Positions 1-7,427 of a DNA stretch of 22,274 bases are shown in pieces. The notes under the pieces were generated by a model that had not been told where the DNA came from, did no database searches, and saw nothing but the letters and a program-made list of their open reading frames with translations. A program made the position numbers and the translations under genes. Position 1 is the stretch's first letter. Every line of letters starts with the position of its first letter. Origin of the DNA: JAVVRI01 sp036654795 (lineage in GTDB: Bacteria > Bacteroidota > Bacteroidia > Bacteroidales > Tannerellaceae); assembly GCA_036654795.1 (NCBI GenBank), contig JAVVRI010000026.1, forward strand, positions 1 to 22,274, read 5' to 3'.

Positions 1-117
1 GTGAATGTGGAAGAGGCAAAAGGCTACCGATTGGAGTACGTTTTTGTGTTAGCTTTGCCGCGGAACTATACAGCTGCCCCCACCAATTGCTTTTACAATA
101 AAAGATAAAAAAGTTGT

Positions 118-155
118 TTTGTTGAGTTGCATTAAAATCCATTTAGCTATGTTTG
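118..155 (+). promoter_or_regulatory. Putative housekeeping promoter of the ECF sigma gene
   Basis: TATGTTTG at 148-155 matches the Bacteroidetes primary-sigma -7 consensus TAnnTTTG exactly. Possible -33 elements are TTG at 122-124 (23-bp spacer) and TTTG at 118-121 (26-bp spacer). Transcription would start near 162, leaving a leader of about 18 nt that holds the GGAG ribosome-binding site. The rest of 1-117 shows no gene I can identify. A plus-strand frame is open from base 1 to a TAA at 106-108 and could be the tail of an upstream gene, but it has no recognisable protein character. Confidence 0.5.
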
Positions 156-179
156 CAATAAAAACAAAAAGGAGACAAC

Positions 180-743
180 GTGATAACAGAAAATGAACAA
201 ACCTTACAGCTATTGAAATCGAGTAACGAACAGACATTCGATGCCTTGTATAAACAATATTACCGAGGACTATGTGCTTTTGCCTCTCAATATGTAGCTG
301 ATGCAGAATGCGAAGAGGTCGTACAAGAGGTTATGATATGGCTTTGGGAGAACCGTTCCATGCTCATCCCGGAAATGTCACTTAAATCATTGCTCTTTAC
401 CATCGTTAAAAACAAATGTCTAAATAGAATCACTCATAATAGAATTAAGGCGCAGGTACATGAAAAATTGTACGCTAAGTTCGAAAGTCAGTTTGAAGAT
501 CCTGATTTTTATGTTATGGAGGAGTTGATGGAATTAGTAAATAAAGCCATCCAGAATCTGCCGGAAGATTACCGGATAGCCTTCGAAATGAGTCGCTTTG
601 ACGAGCTAACGTACAATGAGATTGCCGAACAAATCGGCGTTTCTCCTAAAACAGTAGCTTATCGTATATCGCAGTCCTTGAAAGTCTTGCGGGTAGAGTT
701 GAAAGACTACTTGCCCTTATTGCTCTGGCTTTTGTATGAATGA
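180..743 (+). CDS. ECF-subfamily RNA polymerase sigma factor (Bacteroidetes FecI-like)
   Basis: This 187-residue protein is a small sigma-70 family factor that would direct RNA polymerase to a limited regulon in response to an envelope signal. Region sigma-2 spans about residues 21-85 and includes the EEVVQEVMIWLWENR stretch. Region sigma-4 spans about 115-172 and carries the helix-turn-helix YNEIAEQIGVSPKTVAYRIS. The tail is hydrophobic (YLPLLLWLL), as is common in this family. The GTG start at 180 follows GGAG (171-174) by 5 nt, and an in-frame TAA at 159-161 rules out an upstream start. In this family a fecR anti-sigma gene usually comes directly after. Here the next plus-strand gene is fecR at 6213, and a reversed SusC/SusD pair lies between. 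The last 27 bp overlap the convergent SusD gene. The family is clear; the target promoters are not known. Confidence 0.93.
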   Translation: MITENEQTLQLLKSSNEQTFDALYKQYYRGLCAFASQYVADAECEEVVQEVMIWLWENRSMLIPEMSLKSLLFTIVKNKCLNRITHNRIKAQVHEKLYAKFESQFEDPDFYVMEELMELVNKAIQNLPEDYRIAFEMSRFDELTYNEIAEQIGVSPKTVAYRISQSLKVLRVELKDYLPLLLWLLYE

Positions 744-2333
744 TTCCGGCACATCCCACCATAGGCGTGTACCGCCCGTATCCACACCACCCAAATCCCG
801 ACATAGCGCCTCATACTGAGCCGGGTTGGCTGTGATAATGCCTACGGGAAAGTTCAACCGCCGGATCATGATCTGGCTATCAATCTTTCCATTACTTTTA
901 TTGACTAATACTGGGAATAAACGTGGATAACCCGTGCGACGTTGTTCTGCCCAAGCTTCGCAGCCTTCGGGATAGCATGCAATCCATTTTTGCGTAATTA
1001 TCTTTTCCAGCTTAACCTCGTTCGAAGCTTGCTCATCCCACTTGGGGGATACTTTGCAACAAGCCGGAGCATTGTATGCTGGCGTAAAAGTATCCGTAAA
1101 GTCAGCAGCCACACAGTCGCTTTCTAAGTAATCGGTTGCATCGCCTACGGCCCATTGTGTAAAGGAGAGCTGCACGCCACGTGAATAACAATTCGCCGCC
1201 TGCTCCGACGACCACCCCCTCATGGCTGCTTCTGCACGTAGGAACCAGACTTCGGCGGGGGGCATTAGAATGGCACTTGTCGTTTGCGAGATTGTACTAC
1301 GGGAATGTTTGCTATATTTGATGTGGTTAAAGCCCGTTCCTTGCCGGATTCCGTGGTATTGGCCGTTATATCCTTCGCCGGTAGCTGTCTCAAAATATTT
1401 AGGTAGCCGCGGGTCTTTGTATCCGGTAAGGATCGATTCCATATTGGCATTCATCATTACTTCGCCCCACGATTTGTTGATTTCACCCAGCGGGTTGCTA
1501 TATCCTGTGCCTAAAGCGGAGACGGCAACCAAGTCATCCTGTGCCTCTAACAAACCTCCAGAATTCGGATCTAATGATTTGGAAGCTTCTTCTCTAGCCT
1601 TTATGGGATCAACCTTTGCGATACGGATGGCCAGACGAAGACGCAATGAGTTGGCAAAACGGAGCCATTGCCTATTCGTCCTTTTCTGTTCAGGCATCAG
1701 CAGGTCGAAACGAGCTAAAGCACCCTCTTCCTTCTGCAACATCAGCGACTTGGCGGCTTCATCCAACTCGCGGAAGAAAGCATAATAGACCTCCTTTTGC
1801 GTATCCGGCATCGAACCGATGTTCGATTCGCCGAAACGGCTATAAATGATCGGACCGTAAAGATCGGACACGCGGTGCATAGTCTCTACTTTCAGTATTT
1901 GGGTGATGGCGTAAAAGACGGGATAATCCTTTCGCGTGGCATCCTCCATTTTCTTTATTTCTGTCATAATGTAGCCATAGGTATTCTCCCACATGGTTCC
2001 ATTCCATCCATCCATCAGGTTATAGACCGTATTACTCATTCCGGCATTAAACGGTTTGAAGTCGTGCATGTATCCGCAAAACATATCCGCTCCTAGATTC
2101 TGCATCGTCTGAAACGTCCAATTCTTGCCTCCGCCCCAATCGTAGTTGTAATAGATTCCCATCTGGATTACTTTCAGGTGAATGCCAAACGTATTATAGT
2201 CATAATCTTTCTGCTCATCCGTAAAGCCGGTTTGATCTGAATTGTAATCGCCAAAGCGCCCAACACAGGACGATGCTAGTAACAAGACGGCTAGCAGCAG
2301 TAATTGTGGTCTATTATTCATACGTTTCATCAT
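717..2333 (-). CDS. SusD-like outer-membrane nutrient-binding lipoprotein (SusD-like_2 type)
   Basis: This 538-residue surface lipoprotein would cap the adjacent SusC barrel and bind its substrate. Residues 1-22 form a lipoprotein signal with a run of leucines and a lipobox ending at Cys23 (LASSC). The C-terminal part has the EKIITQKWIACYPEGCEAW segment and an EQRR motif shared with SusD-like_2 proteins and with the other SusD in this window. The first ATG directly abuts the TAA stop of the upstream SusC gene, with no gap. Further ATGs lie at 2330 and 2321, so the exact start is uncertain, and translation is probably coupled to SusC. The 3' end overlaps the ECF sigma gene by 27 bp, tail to tail. 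No degradative enzyme is nearby, so the substrate (glycan, peptide or other) cannot be named. Confidence 0.9.
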   Translation of the reverse strand: MMKRMNNRPQLLLLAVLLLASSCVGRFGDYNSDQTGFTDEQKDYDYNTFGIHLKVIQMGIYYNYDWGGGKNWTFQTMQNLGADMFCGYMHDFKPFNAGMSNTVYNLMDGWNGTMWENTYGYIMTEIKKMEDATRKDYPVFYAITQILKVETMHRVSDLYGPIIYSRFGESNIGSMPDTQKEVYYAFFRELDEAAKSLMLQKEEGALARFDLLMPEQKRTNRQWLRFANSLRLRLAIRIAKVDPIKAREEASKSLDPNSGGLLEAQDDLVAVSALGTGYSNPLGEINKSWGEVMMNANMESILTGYKDPRLPKYFETATGEGYNGQYHGIRQGTGFNHIKYSKHSRSTISQTTSAILMPPAEVWFLRAEAAMRGWSSEQAANCYSRGVQLSFTQWAVGDATDYLESDCVAADFTDTFTPAYNAPACCKVSPKWDEQASNEVKLEKIITQKWIACYPEGCEAWAEQRRTGYPRLFPVLVNKSNGKIDSQIMIRRLNFPVGIITANPAQYEALCRDLGGVDTGGTRLWWDVPESFIQKPEQ

Positions 2334-5300
2334 TTAAAAGATTAATTTGATCGTAAATCCCATACTACGAGTGGTTGGTATGCCTAAGACATCGACCCCT
2401 TGATTACTATTGGAGGTAGAGAGGACTGCATCGGGATCGAACGGTGCTTTCTTATAAATAAAAAGCAGGTTGCGCGCCACGAAAGATAATTGTACCTGCT
2501 TTATAAATTCTGATTTAGGTAGCAGATCGGCAGGCAATGTATATCCCAAAGACAATTCGCGCAAGCGAATATTTGTTGCGTCATACATATAATATTCTGT
2601 TACGCCGCTACGTCCTCCTATCTGCTCATAAAACATACGTGTATTATAGATAGGATGTCCTTCCAAATCCACATAGCCAGCAAGACGAGCCTTCCCAGAA
2701 ACGTCGCTGACGCCGCTTTGATCTAAGATCGCTTGCGTCTGCGATAAGACCTTACCACCAAAACGCCCGTCCAGTAAGAAGTAAAACGAGAAGTCTCGAT
2801 AGGTAAACGCATTCCCCCAACTTAACATAAAATTGGGGTTGCAATTGCCTACTTTAACCGTATTGCCATCGCCCACCACCAAAGGCAACCCATCCTGCCC
2901 ATACCTGATGGCTCCATACGAATCGCGCGCAAACGCTTTCCCGTAAATATCACCAAACGAACCACCTTCTACCAAGCGTAGTGAGTAACTGGATGAAAAA
3001 CCTTCATCCCCATAAACAAAGGCCAACAGATCCTTATGCAACTCTTTTACACGATTCCGGTTTTGAGAGTAGTTGACTGTACTTTTCCATTGGAAGCGGT
3101 TCGAAACAATAGGAATGGCGCTAATTGAAAGCTCAATCCCCGTATTTTGTATGTTTCCGGCATTAACAAAGTAGTATTTATAGATCGCACCCGCCGAAGA
3201 CGGAAGGGTAAATAGTTGGTTCTTCGTATTCGTCAGATAATAGGTAAAATCAACATCCAACCGATTATTTAGAAAACGCCATTCCGTTCCTACTTCAAAC
3301 GAAGTGCTCATCTCAGGCTTCAAATCACTGAAAGGCGCTACCGCAGCAGGTTGAGTGGAACCACCGGCAGAGATGTGCCCAACCGTATTACTCACAAAAA
3401 GTGGTATATCATTTCCCACCTTACTCAAAGAAGCCCGTAACTTTCCAAATGAGATATGCTCCGGCCGTTTCATTAAAGGGCGAAGCACCAACGAAGCACC
3501 AACCGATGGATAAAAGAATCCACTCCGGTTGCTTTGCGTATAGGCTAGCGTTGACGACCAATCGTTTCGTGCACTTACATCCAAATAAAGACTCTCCTTA
3601 TATCCTACCTGAGCCGTAGCAAACACGGATTGCATTTGGCGGCGCGCATCATTCTGCTCATTAATATAGGCACTAGTAGACATGTTGATATTGGATACGG
3701 TAAACACATTGGGAAAATACAAAGACGCTGTTTTCGAATCCAGTCGCAGGGAGTTTACACGATTGTCCGTGATGCTGGCACCTATCGCCACATTTAAAGA
3801 GAACTCCTTCCACTTTTTATCCATCATTGCCATCACATCGCCATAAAGCTGTGTTTCTTGATAGCCAATATCAATATAACGTCCATTCACGCCAGCAATG
3901 CCCGGAGAAGTAGATGCGTAGATCTTTTGTCGAAATTTGTCATGGATATAATCGACATTGCCACGTGCCAGAAGCGTTAACCAGTCGGTAACTTTCAAGT
4001 TGACGGACAAGGATGCAAGGACACGTGCTCGCCTATTTCTACTTTCTATACGATTCACCAGCCAATAAGGGTTCTGGTCAAAGTCCGTAATCGCCGTATA
4101 CCAATTCTGCACCTGCATATTCCGTTTATCGCTGAACAGCTCAAAATTGTCTTTGTATGGAGTAATATCCATTCCGCGTGGAAAGGTATAAAGGCCATTC
4201 AATGGATTCATATAAAAGCCACCAATAGCCGGTTCGTTCTTTACGTATTGCGTCATCAGATTCACGTTGCCATCAAGCGTAAGACGCTTATTGAAAAAGG
4301 AAGAGGTTTCACGTAAGTTCAGATTATGCTTATTCATACTATTTTTATCAATTATCCCGCGGGCTGTGGCGTTTGCATACGAAAAGTAAGACTGCGTCTT
4401 TTCATTACCGGACATGAAAGAGATGGCATTGACCGCCGTTAAGCCATTACGGAAGAAATCACGCGTGTTATCATAAGCAGGCAGCAAAGCCTTCTCACCC
4501 CAGCTCTCTGCCGAACCGTCCAATTTGCCATAATCGTTTTGAAACTTAGGAAGCGAAATGGCATGATCTACCGTTAGGGTAGAAGAAAACTGCATTCGTT
4601 GTACACCCGGCACTCCTCTCTTTGTCGTAATCAGAATAACGCCGTTGGCAGCTTGTGCTCCGTAAAGAGCCGCGGCAGAGGCACCTTTCAAAATATTCAG
4701 ACTCTCTATATCATCCGGATTCAGATTAGAGATTCCATCTCCTCCATCGCGATTACCGGCATCGGCTGTCCCACCAATAATCGTCATGGCCTGCTCACTG
4801 ATCGAGTTGAGCATCGGCACACCATCAACCACATACAACGGCTGGTTATTGCCTGACACGGAACGACTGCCACGAATGATGACTTTTGCCGATCCGATCA
4901 GACCGGACGATGTTTTATTAATCTGCACACCAGCCAGCTTTCCTGTCAGCGTGTTTATCAGATTAAGTTCTTTATTGCGTGTCAGCTCTTCGCCGGCAAT
5001 AAGTTGGGTGGCATAAGCCAGCGACGACTCCTTTTTACATAGTCCTAAGGCTGTAACGACAACCTCCTCCAGTTGCTGCGTATTTTCGGTCAGTTTGATA
5101 CGAAGAAAGGACTGCCCGTTATAAACTATATCTTGCGGATTATATCCGATATAGGAGACGTGAAGGACTGTCTTCTGCGGAATATTCACGACAAAGCGAC
5201 CGTTCAAATCGGTAGTTGAACCATTTGTTGTTTCCTTCTCTATGATATTAGCACCTATCACAGGTACCCCCTTTTCATCTGTCACTACTCCGTTTACCTT

Positions 5301-5633
5301 TCGAAAGGATTGTTGCTGGATGCGAATGAGTGTTTCTTTCTTATTTAGTATAATCTGGTCTGCTATAATGGTGTAGGCAATGTCGGTGTTTTTGAATAGT
5401 TGATGGAGGAGTTCGAACAAATTACCATTCAACGATGTACTTATCTTAGCTGAAAGGTCAATGACACGAGCATCATATACAAAGGAATATTCCGTTTGCT
5501 TTTCTATCTCATCCAACACATCAACAATCCTTTTGGGCGTTTGTATAGTGATAGACACTTCGGCAACACGTTGTTGAGCCTCTGCTAATGTTACACTTGT
5601 AAGTAACCAAAGAATTAAGACAACTATTTTCAT
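2334..5633 (-). CDS. SusC-family TonB-dependent transporter with N-terminal STN signalling domain
   Basis: This 1099-residue protein would import nutrient across the outer membrane using TonB energy and also signal its occupancy. In order it has a signal peptide (about 1-20, ending AEAQ), an STN domain (about 22-98), a carboxypeptidase-regulatory-like domain (about 113-188), a TonB-box-like EEVVVTALG (189-197), a plug with GSRSVSGNNQPLYVVDGVP, and a barrel ending in IKLIF with a terminal Phe. STN domains touch FecR-type anti-sigma factors, so this is the probable sensor for fecR (6213) and the sigma gene (180). I chose the ATG at 5633; the frame can be extended only to a TTG at 5639, which adds two residues before an otherwise normal signal peptide. 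It is transcribed with the SusD gene that follows without a gap. Compared with the SusC at 7428, it is longer mainly because of the STN domain. Confidence 0.94.
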   Translation of the reverse strand: MKIVVLILWLLTSVTLAEAQQRVAEVSITIQTPKRIVDVLDEIEKQTEYSFVYDARVIDLSAKISTSLNGNLFELLHQLFKNTDIAYTIIADQIILNKKETLIRIQQQSFRKVNGVVTDEKGVPVIGANIIEKETTNGSTTDLNGRFVVNIPQKTVLHVSYIGYNPQDIVYNGQSFLRIKLTENTQQLEEVVVTALGLCKKESSLAYATQLIAGEELTRNKELNLINTLTGKLAGVQINKTSSGLIGSAKVIIRGSRSVSGNNQPLYVVDGVPMLNSISEQAMTIIGGTADAGNRDGGDGISNLNPDDIESLNILKGASAAALYGAQAANGVILITTKRGVPGVQRMQFSSTLTVDHAISLPKFQNDYGKLDGSAESWGEKALLPAYDNTRDFFRNGLTAVNAISFMSGNEKTQSYFSYANATARGIIDKNSMNKHNLNLRETSSFFNKRLTLDGNVNLMTQYVKNEPAIGGFYMNPLNGLYTFPRGMDITPYKDNFELFSDKRNMQVQNWYTAITDFDQNPYWLVNRIESRNRRARVLASLSVNLKVTDWLTLLARGNVDYIHDKFRQKIYASTSPGIAGVNGRYIDIGYQETQLYGDVMAMMDKKWKEFSLNVAIGASITDNRVNSLRLDSKTASLYFPNVFTVSNINMSTSAYINEQNDARRQMQSVFATAQVGYKESLYLDVSARNDWSSTLAYTQSNRSGFFYPSVGASLVLRPLMKRPEHISFGKLRASLSKVGNDIPLFVSNTVGHISAGGSTQPAAVAPFSDLKPEMSTSFEVGTEWRFLNNRLDVDFTYYLTNTKNQLFTLPSSAGAIYKYYFVNAGNIQNTGIELSISAIPIVSNRFQWKSTVNYSQNRNRVKELHKDLLAFVYGDEGFSSSYSLRLVEGGSFGDIYGKAFARDSYGAIRYGQDGLPLVVGDGNTVKVGNCNPNFMLSWGNAFTYRDFSFYFLLDGRFGGKVLSQTQAILDQSGVSDVSGKARLAGYVDLEGHPIYNTRMFYEQIGGRSGVTEYYMYDATNIRLRELSLGYTLPADLLPKSEFIKQVQLSFVARNLLFIYKKAPFDPDAVLSTSNSNQGVDVLGIPTTRSMGFTIKLIF

Positions 5634-5719
5634 ACACAATCATTTAACAACAACACACAATTCACCAGTAAATGTATACTATTTTATCCTATGTATCCCC
5701 TAATTACCCTAACTTTTAT

Positions 5720-5742
5720 AAAAAAACATCAATCTTATTGAT
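5720..5742 (-). terminator. Possible weak terminator or attenuator hairpin in the SusC leader
   Basis: On the minus strand, ATCAAT and ATTGAT form a 6-bp stem around an AAG loop (5728-5742), followed by G and seven T (5720-5726). The layout is that of an intrinsic terminator, but the stem is only A/T pairs plus one G/C pair, so it would be weak. It lies 87 bp before the SusC start. It matters only if transcription starts upstream of 5742, in which case it could act as an attenuator. Confidence 0.25.
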
Positions 5743-5941
5743 AATTCTCACAGTTCGATTTAAACAGGTGCCGATATAGGGCAACCGCACCAACATTAAG
5801 GAGTAAATCATCTCGATTGGTATGCCTTTTCGATAAGTCGTAGCCGACAGTTGTGCTGCATGCAGAGGGATTAGCTCTAACGTGCAGTATATTAATGAAA
5901 AAGATAGGATGTTTTACTTTTTGGCTTATCTATTTTTATTC

Positions 5942-6029
5942 TTTTGAGCTAGCTCAACATTCATTTTGACCTAGCTCATAACCTATTTTGAGCCTGCTCA
6001 AAATAGATTACGAGCTAGCCCAAATGCAT
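5942..6029. repeat. Four-copy 22-bp tandem array of palindromic operator-like sites
   Basis: Four units start at 5942, 5964, 5986 and 6008. Each has a conserved 16-bp core followed by 6 variable bases. The first core is TTTTGAGCTAGCTCAA, which contains the perfect palindrome TTGAGCTAGCTCAA (5944-5957). Cores 2 and 3 match the first at 14 of 16 positions and core 4 at 13 of 16. Unit 3 has the longest dyad: CTATTTTGAGC and GCTCAAAATAG around a CT centre (5983-6006). The dyad centres lie exactly 22 bp apart, about two helical turns, so bound dimers would sit on one face of the DNA. I see no copy before 5942 or after 6029. A cooperative regulator-binding site is the simplest reading. Confidence 0.85.
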
Positions 6030-6212
6030 AATAAGAGTAATACGTTGAACTAATTATTAGTATAGAAAGCACTAATAGTTTGGACGAATGTATTATAAGG
6101 CGGTTGCCTTGGTTCCGAATATTAAATATTACATGTATCTTTAAAAATAATTACAGTTACGTTTAGTACATAGTCGATCTGAATTGTATTACTTATAGAA
6201 ACAGAAATAAAT

Positions 6213-7241
6213 ATGACACCTATAGACGAACACATACTAATTCAATATCTTGACGGAACCTTGTCGAACGAGGGAAAGGCAGAGGTGGAAAGCTGGCTGG
6301 CTGCATCGGAGGATAATGAGAAGCAACTGGAACAACTCTATTTTATGCTGCAAGTTACAAGTCGCTTGCGCGTAATGAAAGCTGTAGATCCTGATGCTGC
6401 TTTACTCCGCTTTAAATCAAGAATTCAGAAACAAAATGGACGATCAGTGGTGCGCCATCAACTGCAACTATTGCAACAGATTGCTGCCATTTTATTTATT
6501 CCGTTATTCCTCTTGTCCATTTATCTGCTCAGTAGTCATACAGAAGAGAAAGAACGAATGTTAGAAGTCCGTTCAAATCCGGGAGTTGTTTCGAAATTTA
6601 ATTTGCCTGATGGTACGCGCGTATGGCTCAATGCCGGCAGTACTTTAAGATACCCGTCCGAGTTTCAGAGGGACTTTCGCACAGTAGAACTAAACGGGCA
6701 GGGCTATTTCGAAGTAACCAAGCATGCTGATCAGCCTTTTATAGTTAAAACAAATGAGGTCTATTCCGTTGAGGTGCTTGGCACTTCCTTTGGCGTCTTG
6801 GCCTATGAAGACGAAGATCTGATAGAAACAACACTCGTAGAAGGATCTGTGAAGTTGAACCTTCTCGCTGTAAACGGGAAAAGAATCTCACAAATACTGA
6901 AACCAAATGAAAAAGCGGAATTTAAAAAGGGTACAAATCAATTGGAAATAACGACTGTTGATACCGATTATGACACCGCTTGGAAGCGTGGCGAAATAAT
7001 CTTCCGTAACCACCCGATGAGCCAAGTATTGAAAATATTAAGTCGCCATTACCATGTAACGTTCGAAGTGAAAGATCAAGAAGTTATGAAATCTATCCTA
7101 ACCGCAAAGTTTAAAGACGAACAATTACCACAAGTCATGGAATATATCCGTCTGGCTTCCGGCATTCATTATACGATACGGAAACCGTCCATCTCTTCCG
7201 GCCAGACGCTGAATGCATCAATAATAGAAATATCAAAATAA
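6213..7241 (+). CDS. FecR-family anti-sigma factor (membrane sensor)
   Basis: This 342-residue inner-membrane protein would hold an ECF sigma factor inactive until signalled by an STN-bearing transporter. The cytoplasmic N-terminal part (about 1-85) would bind sigma. One membrane segment follows at about 88-107. The periplasmic part has a FecR domain (about 118-215, with LPDGTRVWLNAGSTLRYP and LNGQGYFEVTKH) and a C-terminal DUF4974-like domain (about 255-325, starting near WKRGEIIFRNHPMSQVLKIL). The ATG at 6213 has no clear Shine-Dalgarno sequence, only A-rich leader. Its partner sigma would normally be immediately upstream; the nearest one here is at 180-743, beyond a reversed SusC/SusD pair. 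The following SusC (7428) lacks an STN domain, so the divergent SusC (2334-5633) is the more likely signal source. Confidence 0.93.
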   Translation: MTPIDEHILIQYLDGTLSNEGKAEVESWLAASEDNEKQLEQLYFMLQVTSRLRVMKAVDPDAALLRFKSRIQKQNGRSVVRHQLQLLQQIAAILFIPLFLLSIYLLSSHTEEKERMLEVRSNPGVVSKFNLPDGTRVWLNAGSTLRYPSEFQRDFRTVELNGQGYFEVTKHADQPFIVKTNEVYSVEVLGTSFGVLAYEDEDLIETTLVEGSVKLNLLAVNGKRISQILKPNEKAEFKKGTNQLEITTVDTDYDTAWKRGEIIFRNHPMSQVLKILSRHYHVTFEVKDQEVMKSILTAKFKDEQLPQVMEYIRLASGIHYTIRKPSISSGQTLNASIIEISK

Positions 7242-7427
7242 ACAAATGTATAACCTACTAATAAATAAAGAAGCCCATGAGTTAAGCAAAGAACTATAAA
7301 CATTTTATTATGCCACAGCATACACTGTTTCAGGGCATAAGCAATTATCTAATTACATTATAAGCACAAGGTTGTATTACATATATAATATGTGATAATA
7401 AATTTTGCATACCTAAATTAAAATAAT
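7242..7427 (+). promoter_or_regulatory. fecR-SusC intergenic region with hairpin and possible promoter
   Basis: TTATGCC (7308-7314) pairs with GGCATAA (7334-7340), and ACAG (7315-7318) can stack on it by pairing with the CTGT at 7325-7328, leaving a CATACA loop and a small bulge. No T-run follows, so it does not look like an intrinsic terminator; it may stabilise or process mRNA. Further on, AAATTTTG (7400-7407) is one base from the TAnnTTTG -7 consensus and has a TTG 25 bp upstream (7372-7374). This would start a short-leader transcript of the SusC gene independent of fecR. Both calls are tentative. Confidence 0.3.

Larger units (their letters stand above)
5634..6212. other. 579-bp divergent intergenic regulatory region
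   Basis: This AT-rich region separates the STN-SusC gene (-) from fecR (+). I see no credible coding sequence in it. It holds a four-copy 22-bp palindromic array (5942-6029), a 13-bp palindrome ACTAATTATTAGT (6049-6061) followed by the shorter ACTAATAGT (6071-6079), a CTGCATGCAG palindrome (5856-5865), and an AT-rich hairpin with a T-run on the minus strand (5720-5742). A weak minus-strand -7 box (TACATTTA, reading from 5676 to 5669) lies 36 bp before the SusC start. A weak plus-strand -7 box (TATCTTTA, 6136-6143) lies before fecR. Neither has a well-placed -33 element, which would fit promoters that depend on an ECF sigma or an activator. Confidence 0.6.

Noticed and set aside
49..237. 62-codon minus-strand frame overlapping the sigma gene start
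   Set aside because: It overlaps the promoter and start of the well-supported sigma gene and resembles no known protein.
1173..1188. Second parS-like site around CACGTG
   Set aside because: Only about 9 of 16 positions match the consensus and it lies inside the SusD coding sequence.
1222..1785. 187-codon plus-strand frame opposite the first SusD gene
   Set aside because: It is antisense to a clear SusD coding sequence, and the translation shows no domain or signal.
5942..6029. The 22-bp array as a CRISPR array
   Set aside because: Units are palindromic with only 6-bp variable gaps, with no room for 30-bp-scale spacers and no cas genes nearby.
5780..6108. Inverted repeat GGCAACCGC (5780-5788) and GCGGTTGCC (6100-6108) flanking the intergenic region, as inversion ends
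   Set aside because: A 9-bp match within about 570 bp is expected by chance roughly every other time, and no longer homology surrounds it.
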